Shown in pieces: positions 24,729-32,695 of a DNA stretch of 53,740 nucleotides. The notes below the pieces were generated by a model, which was not told where the DNA came from, did no database searches, and was given only the letters and a program-made list of their open reading frames with translations. Position 1 is the first letter of the stretch. Every line of letters begins with the position of its first letter. This DNA is from Chloroflexota bacterium (GTDB taxonomy: Bacteria > Chloroflexota > Dehalococcoidia > DSTF01 > RBG-16-68-14), in contig JADFPV010000007.1 in the NCBI GenBank assembly GCA_022562155.1, forward strand, positions 1-53,740, read 5' to 3'. The position numbers were made by a program, and so were the translations under genes.

Positions 24729-26381
24729 CTATCTTGTCAGCCAGCCGAACTGCTGGGCGCGGCGTCGGGCGCGCGGGTCGATCATGATGTTGACCACGCA
24801 CGGCTTGCCGCTCGCGAAGGCCTTCTCCAGCGCCGGCTTAATCTCGTCTGGCTTCTCGCAGAAGAAACCGAGGCCGCCGAAGGCCTCGATCACCTTCTCG
24901 TAGTGAGCGTTCGGGAGGAGCGACGACGGCGGGATGAAGTTCGGGTCAAGTTCGCTGGGGCCGCCGCTGATGCCGTTGTTGTTCACAACGATGAAGACGA
25001 TGGGCATGTTGTAACGACAGGCGACCTCTACTTCCATGCCGCTGAAGCCGAACGCCGAATCGCCCTCCACGGCGACGATGCGCTTGTCCGGATGCACGGC
25101 GGCGGCAGCGATGGCATACGGCAAGCCGACGCCCATCGTGCCGAACGAGCCCGCGTCCAGCCGGTGGCGCGGCAAGTAGTTCGCCAGCACTTGGCGGCCG
25201 ATGTCCATAGTGTTCGCGCCTTCGTTGATGATGATATCGTCCTTCTCCAGCAGGTTGTTGATCTCGTTGAGAACCCTGTAGTAGGTCAGAGGGACCGAGT
25301 CGTCGGTGAGCATCGGAGCGGTCTTCGCGACGTTCTCATCGATCTTCTTTTGGATCGTCGTACGCCATGTGCTCTCCTCGGGGAACTGCCAGGGATGCTC
25401 ATCCAGCACGGCGTTGAGCTGGCCCACCACGGCCTTGGCGTCTCCGACGAGCGCGACTTCGGTGGGCACGTTGGTGCCGATCTCCTCCTGAGCGATGTCC
25501 AACTGAATCACGCGCACATCCTCGGCGAAGCGCGGCGGTAGGCCGAAGTGCATGATCCAGTTAAGCCGCGCGCCCATCAAGAAGATCAGGTCGGCGTTCT
25601 GCAGCACGAGCGAACGCGCGGCGGCTGTCGATAGCGGATGGTCGTCGGGGATCAGACCCTTAGCCATCGGTGCGGCGAGGTAAGGCAGCTGCGTCTTCTC
25701 GATGAATTCCAGTACCTCGGCCTCCGCGCGGGAGTAAGCAGCGCCCTTCCCGACGATGACGAGCGGACGCTCGGCTGACTTCAGCGCGTCGATTGCGCCC
25801 TCCACGGCCGCGGGGTCGGCCAGCGGACGCGCCGGATCCGGTACGCGCGGCGGCTGCGTGACGTCGTCCTCTTCGATCTTCGCGTCGATGATGTCGCCCG
25901 GGAAGTCCAGGTATACCGGGCCCGGCCGTCCGTACATTGAGATACGGACGGCCTGCTCCACGAGATAGGGGATTCGTTCGACGCTGTCGATCCTGGCCGC
26001 GTACTTGACGAAAGGCCTGGCCGCTTCGATCTGCGGTGCCTCCTGGAACGCCCCCATGCCGTCCTGGGCGATATCTGACGCTCCACCGATCAGGATCATT
26101 GGCCAGCAGTTCGACTGCGCGTTGGCCAGCCCGGAGATAGCGTTCGTCATGCCGGGTCCGGAGACGACCAGACATGACCCTGGACGTCCCGTCAGATAGG
26201 ACACAGCCTGGGCGGCGTAGGAGGCTGACTGCTCGTGGCGCATGCCGTAGTACTTAATGCCCTCCTGCATCGCGGCGAAGCCCACCGGCACGACCGGGAA
26301 GCCGACAATGCCGAACATGTGGTCAACGCCATGCAGCTTGAGGCTGCGCGAAATGAGCTGCGCTCCGGAAATTTCTGCCAT
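24729..26381 (-). CDS. Thiamine-diphosphate acyl-CoA lyase/decarboxylase (oxalyl-CoA decarboxylase or HACL-like)
   Basis: A 550-residue ThDP enzyme with three domains: pyrimidine-binding (Glu 50 in MRHEQSASYAAQAVSY), central, and pyrophosphate-binding (GDSAFGFSGME ... VVNNNG). SGPGMTNAISGLANAQ and the C-terminal FGWLTR end are typical of oxalyl-CoA decarboxylase and 2-hydroxyacyl-CoA lyase. The reaction would cleave a C-C bond next to a thioester and release CO2 or formyl-CoA. Two CoA-transferase genes directly upstream would supply the CoA substrate. AAGGAG precedes ATG 26381. The sequence alone does not decide between oxalate and 2-hydroxyacid chemistry. Confidence 0.82.
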   Translation of the reverse strand: MAEISGAQLISRSLKLHGVDHMFGIVGFPVVPVGFAAMQEGIKYYGMRHEQSASYAAQAVSYLTGRPGSCLVVSGPGMTNAISGLANAQSNCWPMILIGGASDIAQDGMGAFQEAPQIEAARPFVKYAARIDSVERIPYLVEQAVRISMYGRPGPVYLDFPGDIIDAKIEEDDVTQPPRVPDPARPLADPAAVEGAIDALKSAERPLVIVGKGAAYSRAEAEVLEFIEKTQLPYLAAPMAKGLIPDDHPLSTAAARSLVLQNADLIFLMGARLNWIMHFGLPPRFAEDVRVIQLDIAQEEIGTNVPTEVALVGDAKAVVGQLNAVLDEHPWQFPEESTWRTTIQKKIDENVAKTAPMLTDDSVPLTYYRVLNEINNLLEKDDIIINEGANTMDIGRQVLANYLPRHRLDAGSFGTMGVGLPYAIAAAAVHPDKRIVAVEGDSAFGFSGMEVEVACRYNMPIVFIVVNNNGISGGPSELDPNFIPPSSLLPNAHYEKVIEAFGGLGFFCEKPDEIKPALEKAFASGKPCVVNIMIDPRARRRAQQFGWLTR

Positions 26382-26503
26382 GGGGCTCTCCTTGCGTATG
26401 CGCTCTAACGAGCGTGTTCTATCAGAGGTAGTGCGTCTGGTTGGCCGAAAGCATCATGCCGCACGGCCTATAGGGTGTCAAGCACGGGGGTACCGGCAGG
26501 CCG

Positions 26504-27757
26504 CTAGTACAGGACCTGCTCGACCATGAGGTCGGCGATCTCTTCATCGGAGAGGCCGAGGATCTCCTTGCAGACCTGCTCGTTGTGCTCGCCAAGCATA
26601 CACCCCGCTGTGCGATATTCGGCAGGCGTCTTGGAGAGGCGGAAGCCCGGGCCGTCGTAGGCGGTGCGACCGGCCTCTGGGTGATCGAGGTAGACGTAGT
26701 AGTCGCGTTCGCGTATGTGCTCGTCGCTATCTAGCAAGTCGCGAGCGTTCTGGACCACTGCGGAGGGTACGCCGGCAGCTTGGAGCGTGGTCATGACGTC
26801 TTCCGGGAACTGTCCGATCGTCCACTCGCCAAGCTTCTCTTCCAGCTCGTCTTCGTGCTCCCTGCGTCCTGCGAGAGTTTCAAATCGGTCGTCGGCCCAG
26901 TCGGGGTTGCCGATTGCGCTCTTGAGCGACGACCACTGCTCGTCGGAGAAGCAGGCGATCACGCACCAACGAGCTTCGTCCGCTTCGCCGAAGGGTGTTG
27001 CTATCTTGATCGTCTGACAGGGAAACGCTCCGTGCGGCGCCGCGTGTGGCAGGCGGTTCCCGGAGCGCGTCGCGACGCGGCCGTTCGCCATGTAGTCCAT
27101 GACCGCCGGCGCGAGCGACGCCACGACCGATTCTAGCTGCGATAGCTCAATGCGCTGTCCTCTACCCGTCTTGTTGCGGTGGTGCAGCGCGGCCATGATG
27201 GCCGTGAGTGTGTGCATAGGGTTGATGACGTAATCCGGGTAGTTGGTCCCGAGGCCGGACGGCGCTCGACTTGGGAAGCCGGTGAGGTGATTGATGCCGG
27301 TGATCGGCCCGAGAACGGCGCCGAAGCCGAGGAAATCGCGGTGCGGGCCGTCCGCGCCCTGCATGGGCTGGTAGACGGCGATGATGTCTTCGCGCTCCTG
27401 CTTCAGGTCGTCGTAGTTTAGGCCCCAGCGCTCGATCACGCGCGGCGTGATGTTCGTGATGAAGACGTCAGCCCATTCGACCAGGCGCAGCGCCAACTCC
27501 TTGCCCTTGTCCGTGTTGAGATTGAGGGTGACGTTGAGCTTGTTGGCGTTGTAGTTGTTGTACCAGCCGCTGACGTTGTAGCCTGTCTTGCCAGTGGGAA
27601 ACGGGGCGACGCCTCGCAGACCGTCCATGTGCGACTCCGACTCGACGCGGACCACGGTCGCGCCGTGCGTGCCCATCGCCTCGGCGCAGATCGGGCCCGC
27701 CGCGAACCAGGAGAAGTCGGCGACCTTGATGCCTTCGAGCGCTTGCTTGACTGCCAT
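26504..27757 (-). CDS. Family III CoA-transferase, subunit B
   Basis: A 417-residue single-domain CaiB/BaiF protein. It matches the second domain of the fused proteins at 11285-16285: IKVADFSWFAAGPICAEAMGTHGATVVRVES at the start, and GEHNEQVCKEILGLSDEEIADLMVEQVLY at the end, like their LETILGYDxDRIAELAAAGVLE. The expected catalytic Asp position is Glu (LSQLESV). It begins two bases after the stop of subunit A and uses GGAGTAGG. It probably forms a heterodimer with A. Confidence 0.85.
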   Translation of the reverse strand: MAVKQALEGIKVADFSWFAAGPICAEAMGTHGATVVRVESESHMDGLRGVAPFPTGKTGYNVSGWYNNYNANKLNVTLNLNTDKGKELALRLVEWADVFITNITPRVIERWGLNYDDLKQEREDIIAVYQPMQGADGPHRDFLGFGAVLGPITGINHLTGFPSRAPSGLGTNYPDYVINPMHTLTAIMAALHHRNKTGRGQRIELSQLESVVASLAPAVMDYMANGRVATRSGNRLPHAAPHGAFPCQTIKIATPFGEADEARWCVIACFSDEQWSSLKSAIGNPDWADDRFETLAGRREHEDELEEKLGEWTIGQFPEDVMTTLQAAGVPSAVVQNARDLLDSDEHIRERDYYVYLDHPEAGRTAYDGPGFRLSKTPAEYRTAGCMLGEHNEQVCKEILGLSDEEIADLMVEQVLY

Positions 27758-27759
27758 AC

Positions 27760-28983
27760 CTACTCCAGCACCTCCGCTGTGTGCTCACCGGCCTGCGGTG
27801 GCCGTGTCGCTTTCCACGGTGTCCCTGATAGCTGATACGGCGCGCCGGGATAGCGGATAGTGCCTGCGCTGCTTTCGATCGACTGGTAGTAGCCACGCGC
27901 GGCGAGCTGCGGGTTCTTCGCCAGGTCCTCCGGTGTGCTAACGATGCCGATGAGGAGCCGCCGGCCCTGACCCTGTTCGTAGAGGTCCCATTTGGGCTTG
28001 CCGGCGCAGAAGCGGGTGAAGACCTCGCCGATGTGCTTGAGCGTCGGCAGATGCTCCTTGCGCTTCTCTGCGTCCAGTGCAAGGCCGGTCAGGAATCGAA
28101 GGTCGAGCTGGTTAGCGACGCTCTTATACGGTTCCTCCTCAAGGTCTTCGGCTTTGCCTTCGTCGACCATCCACTTCAGCAACTCGCTCCAGGGCGCGCC
28201 GCCGGGCGTGCCAACGTAGCCCCAGATCCAGCCGTCGCTCGCCTCGAATGGTCCGATGCCAGGGATCGAGAACGGCAGCGAGCCTCGGGCTCCCGCGCGG
28301 CTGCGCACGCCTTTGGTCATGTCGTAGGCCTGCATCGCGGTCTCCTGCGCGATCAGGAGCGCTTCCTGCATCGACACCTCGACCTGCTGGCCCTCGCCTG
28401 TGCGGTCGCGATGATAGAGCGCCATGGTTGTGCCTGCGGCGGCCTGGACCGACGCGGAGAAATAGCCCTGGTTGCCGAATGGCAGGTTAGGCGGGTCTTC
28501 CGGGTCGCCCGCGAGCCACATGATGCCCGCCATCGCGACGCCGACGATGTCCGGCGCCAGATAGTCCTTGTGTGGTCCGGTGCCCCCGAACCCTGTGATC
28601 GAGGTGAGGATGATGTCTTCGCGTAGCTTCGTCAGCACGTCGTAGCCTAACCCGAGGCCGTCGAGGTAGCCCCGAGGGAAGTCCTCGACCACGATGTCGG
28701 CTGTCGGCACGAGCTTGCGGAGCTTCTCGCGGTCGGCGTCGTCCTGAAGGTCTAGCGTGACGCTGCGCTTACTGGTGTTCTGGTTGAGGAAGTTGAGCGC
28801 TCGGTCGGGTCCGGGCTCATCGCCGACAAACGGCCCGATGTTACGGGCCGGGTCACCGCCGGGCGGCTCGATCTTGATCACGTCCGCGCCTAGGTCAGCG
28901 AGGAGCTTCGTGCAGTAGGCGCCCATCTCGCCCGTGAGGTCGAGGACGCGGACGCCGTCCAGCGCTGAGGGCTGATCAGGCAC
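27760..28983 (-). CDS. Family III CoA-transferase, subunit A
   Basis: A 407-residue CaiB/BaiF protein that matches the first domain of the fused genes: VRVLDLTGEMGAYCTKLLADLGADVIKIEPPGGDPARNIGPF. The catalytic position in VSMQEAL is Glu 207 rather than Asp. The start is GTG 28983 without a clear ribosome site. First gene of a three-gene unit A-B-lyase, divergent from the PEP-mobile-domain gene. Confidence 0.85.
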   Translation of the reverse strand: MPDQPSALDGVRVLDLTGEMGAYCTKLLADLGADVIKIEPPGGDPARNIGPFVGDEPGPDRALNFLNQNTSKRSVTLDLQDDADREKLRKLVPTADIVVEDFPRGYLDGLGLGYDVLTKLREDIILTSITGFGGTGPHKDYLAPDIVGVAMAGIMWLAGDPEDPPNLPFGNQGYFSASVQAAAGTTMALYHRDRTGEGQQVEVSMQEALLIAQETAMQAYDMTKGVRSRAGARGSLPFSIPGIGPFEASDGWIWGYVGTPGGAPWSELLKWMVDEGKAEDLEEEPYKSVANQLDLRFLTGLALDAEKRKEHLPTLKHIGEVFTRFCAGKPKWDLYEQGQGRRLLIGIVSTPEDLAKNPQLAARGYYQSIESSAGTIRYPGAPYQLSGTPWKATRPPQAGEHTAEVLE

Positions 28984-29049
28984 AACGGATCACTTGTCTA
29001 GCCAGGGCTTCCCGCACCACGAGGCTGATTCTACTGAACGCGTCGCTCA

Positions 29050-29078
29050 TTGGAAAGCCATGAGCAATCCTGTACGAT
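29050..29078 (+). promoter_or_regulatory. Promoter of the 29.1-34.8 kb gene run
   Basis: TTGGAA (29050-29055), 17 bases, TACGAT (29073-29078). The transcription start near 29085 leaves a 25-base leader and rules out the in-frame TTG at 29050 as start codon. Confidence 0.55.
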
Positions 29079-29109
29079 GGGTGCTGATCATGAAGGGAAC
29101 GGAACTACC

Positions 29110-30762
29110 ATGAGCGACCAGAAGCTGACTACCGTCTTTGAGTGTCCGGACGGCACCGAATTTCCCGTCGAGTGGGACGATCCGAGCGAGGAAACCTTCG
29201 GCTGGCGCTGGGACCAGATGCACTGTCCGCTACCACTCACACCGCTCTCGCAGGAGATCGGCCGTATGCTGTTGGACGGCTTTAACCGGACGTTCGATGT
29301 CACCGGGATGCCAGTCTACCTGGAACAAAAGCATGCCCACGGGTATGCGTTCGTGCGATTGGCCCTGTTTGATGACGATCCTGAGGTTCGGACGGCGGTC
29401 CGGAATCGTGACATGGAAGCCCGAGCCGACCGCATCCTAGAGCTCTGGAACACCGAGTACCAGCCGGAGGTAGAGGCGCTCACACGATCGCTGTGGTCGC
29501 TCGACGAGCGGGGCCTTAGGTTGACCGAGCTAGTCGACCGCCTAAACCAAGTCCGCATGATCCGGCGACGGCATGGCGAACTCCACGCGCTCGTCATGAA
29601 TCCTGCCTCATTCGCTGGGAATCGTTTCTTTGAGTTCTGCACGCAGGAATTCGGGGAGGGGGAAGAGATGCTCGATGCCGAACTCACCCAAGGCTTCCCG
29701 AACAAATCGCTCGAATCGGCCAACGCCCTTTGGGAGCTGGCGCAGGAGGCCAAGCAGCGTCCTGCCGTGGAAGATCTGCTTCGCAACCAGCCTACATCCG
29801 AATTTCTCGCGAACATCGAAACTGTGCAGGGAGGAGAGGAGTTTCTCTCGCTGCTCAACACCTTCCTAGACGCATACGGGCACCGGAACGAGTCGTTCAG
29901 CGAGTTCGCGTTTCCAACGTGGCGCGAGGATCCGGCCTTTCCCATCTTCATCGTTCGAAGTTACCTCGATATGGAGGACGATTCTAGCCCAGAAGCACTG
30001 CATGAGCGCTCGGCGAAGCGACGGGAGGAGCGCGTCAAGGAATGCGAGGTGAAGCTCTCAGACGAGCCCGAGAAACTTGCCACGTTCAGGGCATGGCTGA
30101 CGTCCGCCCAACAGCGGACGGTGCTCTTGGAGGACCACAACTTCTACATCGACCAGCAGGGCCATTCGGCCGTCCGCGTGCCGCTGCTCGCGATCGGCAG
30201 GCATCTGGCCGCCCAAGAGACCATCAGCGCACCAGACGACGTGTTCTACCTCTGGATCGCCGATATCGAGGAGGCCGCGGCGAACTCGGGGCGCGACTTC
30301 CGGCCGCAGGTGGAGGAGAGGAAAGCGGAACGAGAGCGCTGGATGCGCGTTCTACCCCCGGCGTCGATCGGCACGGGCGCCGTCGTGGCGAATCCGCTGG
30401 ACAGGTTCTTCGGCGGTGACGTTGCTGAGCCATCGGATCCTTCCGAGATCACAGGGCTAGCCGGAAGCGCGGGTGTTGTACGAGGCACGGCGCGCTTCAT
30501 TCCGACGCTGTCTGAAGTAGAACGACTCTCCCCCGGCGAGATCCTCGTGACGTACGCGACGGCGCCGCCCTGGACGCCGCTGTTCGCCGTGGCGGGCGGG
30601 ATCGTCACCGACGTTGGAGGCGCGCTCTCACACTGCGCCGTGGTCGCGCGGGAGTACGGCATTCCTGCAGTCGTCGGCACGAAGGTTGCTACCCAACGGA
30701 TCAAGGACGGTATGCTGATCACGGTTGATGGGACGAATGGTGTCGTCCGCATCGAGGACTAG
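29110..30762 (+). CDS. PEP-utilising mobile-domain protein without ATP-grasp
   Basis: A 550-residue protein. The C-terminal ~90 residues are a PEP-utilising enzyme mobile domain: GGALSHCAVVAREYGIPAVVGT with the phospho-accepting His 508. The long N-terminal part (about 1-440) resembles the central region of PEP synthase/rifampicin phosphotransferase-like proteins and is largely helical. The N-terminal ATP-grasp domain needed for phosphotransfer is absent, so it either works with a separate partner or has another role. ATG 29110 is preceded by GAAGGGAACGG. The FTR gene starts 15 bases after it. Confidence 0.75.
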   Translation: MSDQKLTTVFECPDGTEFPVEWDDPSEETFGWRWDQMHCPLPLTPLSQEIGRMLLDGFNRTFDVTGMPVYLEQKHAHGYAFVRLALFDDDPEVRTAVRNRDMEARADRILELWNTEYQPEVEALTRSLWSLDERGLRLTELVDRLNQVRMIRRRHGELHALVMNPASFAGNRFFEFCTQEFGEGEEMLDAELTQGFPNKSLESANALWELAQEAKQRPAVEDLLRNQPTSEFLANIETVQGGEEFLSLLNTFLDAYGHRNESFSEFAFPTWREDPAFPIFIVRSYLDMEDDSSPEALHERSAKRREERVKECEVKLSDEPEKLATFRAWLTSAQQRTVLLEDHNFYIDQQGHSAVRVPLLAIGRHLAAQETISAPDDVFYLWIADIEEAAANSGRDFRPQVEERKAERERWMRVLPPASIGTGAVVANPLDRFFGGDVAEPSDPSEITGLAGSAGVVRGTARFIPTLSEVERLSPGEILVTYATAPPWTPLFAVAGGIVTDVGGALSHCAVVAREYGIPAVVGTKVATQRIKDGMLITVDGTNGVVRIED

Positions 30763-30777
30763 ACGAAAGGACAGCGC

Positions 30778-31257
30778 ATGAGCGACGAGCCACAGGTCGA
30801 CCAGCCGACGGACGAGGACCGCGAGCAGGCCTCGCCGAAGAACGTCGAAAAGATGTGGAAGTTCGTCGAGAAGTTCGCTGATAAGAGCGGCAGCTATCTC
30901 CATCCACAGCGCGACGTGACGGAGTTTCTCGTGATCGGCCTCGCCAAGCATATCGACGAGGTAGGACGTCCGCTTTGCCCGTGCAACTTCTACGAAGACA
31001 AGGCGGAGGAGGCCAAGTCCAGCGAGTGGATCTGCGCCTGCGAGGAGATGCAAAAGTATAAATATTGCCACTGAATGCTGTTCTGCGATTCGGAAGGTCT
31101 TCCGATTACAGAACACCTGCCAGAGGGACACGAAGGTCGCGAGATATACGGCATCGTTAAAGACCCACACCCCGACAAAGGCCGGGCCATATGGCGGCTA
31201 GAGCAGAAGCAGGGCCGCAAGATCGAGAAAGGGAAGAAGGACCCGGACAAAGCATGA
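30778..31257 (+). CDS. Ferredoxin:thioredoxin reductase catalytic chain, putative selenoprotein
   Basis: With the TGA at 31072-31074 read as selenocysteine, this encodes 159 residues. FTR chains use a [4Fe-4S] cluster to pass ferredoxin electrons to thioredoxin disulfides. The Cys motifs have the family spacing: C67-P-C69, 16 residues, C86-A-C88, 8 residues, C97-H-U99, matching the CPC-x16-CPC-x8-CHC pattern of plant FTR. Residue 99 corresponds to spinach Cys 87, half of the redox-active disulfide. After the TGA the frame continues for 60 codons with GLPITEHLPEGHEGREIYG, the conserved FTR tail, to a stop at 31255-31257 that overlaps the next start. A SECIS-like hairpin follows the TGA at once. 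The alternative is a nonsense mutation. Confidence 0.85.
31079..31115 (+). promoter_or_regulatory. Bacterial SECIS element in the FTR gene
   Basis: Outer stem TGTTCTG (31079-31085) with CAGAACA (31109-31115), 7 perfect pairs. Internal loop CGAT opposite TTA. Inner stem TCGGAAG (31090-31096) with CTTCCGA (31099-31105), 7 perfect pairs closing on GU. The apex AAGGUCUU shares the AGGUCU core with the E. coli fdhF SECIS loop as I recall it. It starts five bases after the TGA, with the GU about 22 bases downstream, within the usual range for SelB-directed recoding. Confidence 0.85.
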
Positions 31258-32033
31258 GCGTCACGGCCGTCAAGCCGGAGATCGATGAAGTCGTCGCAGC
31301 GATCAAGGAGGACGGCTTTGCACTCATCGAGGGGTTGATTGATGCTGACCGCGCCGCCAAGATCCGCAAGGAGCTGACCGAAGTACTGGAGAAGACGCCA
31401 GAAGGGCGCAACGCGTTCGAAGGCTTCAACACACGTCGCATCTACGCGCTCTTCGCGAAGACGCGTGCGTTCGACGACCTTGCGACACACCCGCTCGTGT
31501 TAGGCGTGCTCGATGGCGTTCTGGGCGAGAGCTACCAGCTAAGCGCGCCAGTTGGCATCGAGATCGGACCGGGCGAGAAAGCGCAGGTACTGCACACAGA
31601 CGATGGCATCTATCCCATCGCGCGCCCCCACGACGAACTGGTCCTGAACACGATGTGGGCACTGGACGACTTTACAGAGGCGAACGGCGCGACACGCATC
31701 GTGCCAGGCAGCCACAAGTGGGTCGATCAGCGGCCTGACGAGACCACGGAGACTGTCATGGCCGAGATGCCGGCTGGTTCGGTGCTGTTTTTCGCCGGCA
31801 GTGTGTTCCACGGCGGCGGCGCCAACAACACAGACAGGCCTCGATTCGGGACGATCCTGGAGTATGTTGTCGGTTGGCTGCGACCGCAGGAAAACCACAT
31901 CCTCGCGGTGCCGAAAGACATCGTTAGAGATCTGCCGGAGCGGCTGCAGGAGTTGCTCGGGTATAACATCCACCCTCCGTTCGTCGGCTACGTGGACGGC
32001 CGCCACCCAAGGCGAGCGCTGGAGCGCGCATGA
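31254..32033 (+). CDS. PhyH-family Fe(II)/2-oxoglutarate dioxygenase
   Basis: A 259-residue phytanoyl-CoA dioxygenase-like protein. The iron ligands are visible as LHTDD (His 114, Asp 116) and His 186 in VFHGGGANNTDRPR, whose Arg would bind 2-oxoglutarate; the double-stranded beta-helix core lies between. ATG 31254 overlaps the FTR stop (ATGA). The family hydroxylates diverse small molecules, so the substrate is open. It also overlaps the methyltransferase start by four bases, so the three are translationally coupled. Confidence 0.85.
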   Translation: MSVTAVKPEIDEVVAAIKEDGFALIEGLIDADRAAKIRKELTEVLEKTPEGRNAFEGFNTRRIYALFAKTRAFDDLATHPLVLGVLDGVLGESYQLSAPVGIEIGPGEKAQVLHTDDGIYPIARPHDELVLNTMWALDDFTEANGATRIVPGSHKWVDQRPDETTETVMAEMPAGSVLFFAGSVFHGGGANNTDRPRFGTILEYVVGWLRPQENHILAVPKDIVRDLPERLQELLGYNIHPPFVGYVDGRHPRRALERA

Positions 32034-32593
32034 ACATCGTCCATCGCTGGTACTGCAAGTCGGACATGTGGGCGAAGCAGCTAACCATGGGCATGACCTA
32101 TGCCACACGAGACCTCGATCTGGGCGATAGCCTGCTTGAGATCGGGCCCGGCCCTGGCGTCGGCACCGACTGGTTCAAGGAGCGCGTTGCCCACGTGACG
32201 GCGATCGAAATCGATCACAAGCTGGCCCGCGCGCTGAGCCAGCGCATGGAGGGCACAAACGTAACGATCGTTGAAGGCGACGCTACGGCCATGCACTTCG
32301 CCGACAATACGTTCACGTCCGCCGCGAGCTTTACAATGCTCCACCACGTCCCTTCCCCGGAGTTGCAGGACAAACTGCTTGCAGAGGCCTGCAGGGTTCT
32401 TGCGCCAGGCGCGCCGTTCTTCGGATCCGATAGCGTGCCCAGCCTGCGCTGGAACCTCTTTCATCTCTTCGACACGCGTGTGCCGGTCGATCCGGACACG
32501 GTTGGTGATAGGCTAGAAGTCGCCGGGTTCACGAGCGTCAACGTCAATACCTTCCCCGGCGGCTTCGGTTTCAGCGCTCGCAAACCGGCATAG
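32030..32593 (+). CDS. Class I SAM-dependent methyltransferase
   Basis: A 187-residue methyltransferase with motif I LLEIGPGPGVGT, the acidic AIEID after beta-2, VEGDAT, and the ASFTMLHHVP motif IV. The substrate is unknown. ATG overlaps the preceding stop, so it is coupled to the PhyH-like gene, which suggests they act on the same metabolite. It is short compared with full-length small-molecule methyltransferases (about 220-280), but the Rossmann core is complete. Confidence 0.85.
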   Translation: MNIVHRWYCKSDMWAKQLTMGMTYATRDLDLGDSLLEIGPGPGVGTDWFKERVAHVTAIEIDHKLARALSQRMEGTNVTIVEGDATAMHFADNTFTSAASFTMLHHVPSPELQDKLLAEACRVLAPGAPFFGSDSVPSLRWNLFHLFDTRVPVDPDTVGDRLEVAGFTSVNVNTFPGGFGFSARKPA

Positions 32594-32695
32594 CCTCCAC
32601 GATCACTCGTCGTGAAACTAGGTAAGGCTCGGTTCGGTCGTATTCGCGAATCGAGTAACATTAATCGCGCAACGATTTAGGAGTGAGAAAGACCT

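Noticed and set aside
30778-31074. FTR gene as a 98-residue truncated protein ending at TGA
   Set aside because: The conserved family tail continues in frame, the stop falls exactly on the catalytic Cys, and a SECIS-like hairpin follows.
31075-31257. Separate 60-residue gene starting at the ATG after the TGA
   Set aside because: It has no ribosome site and its sequence is the C-terminal part of FTR.
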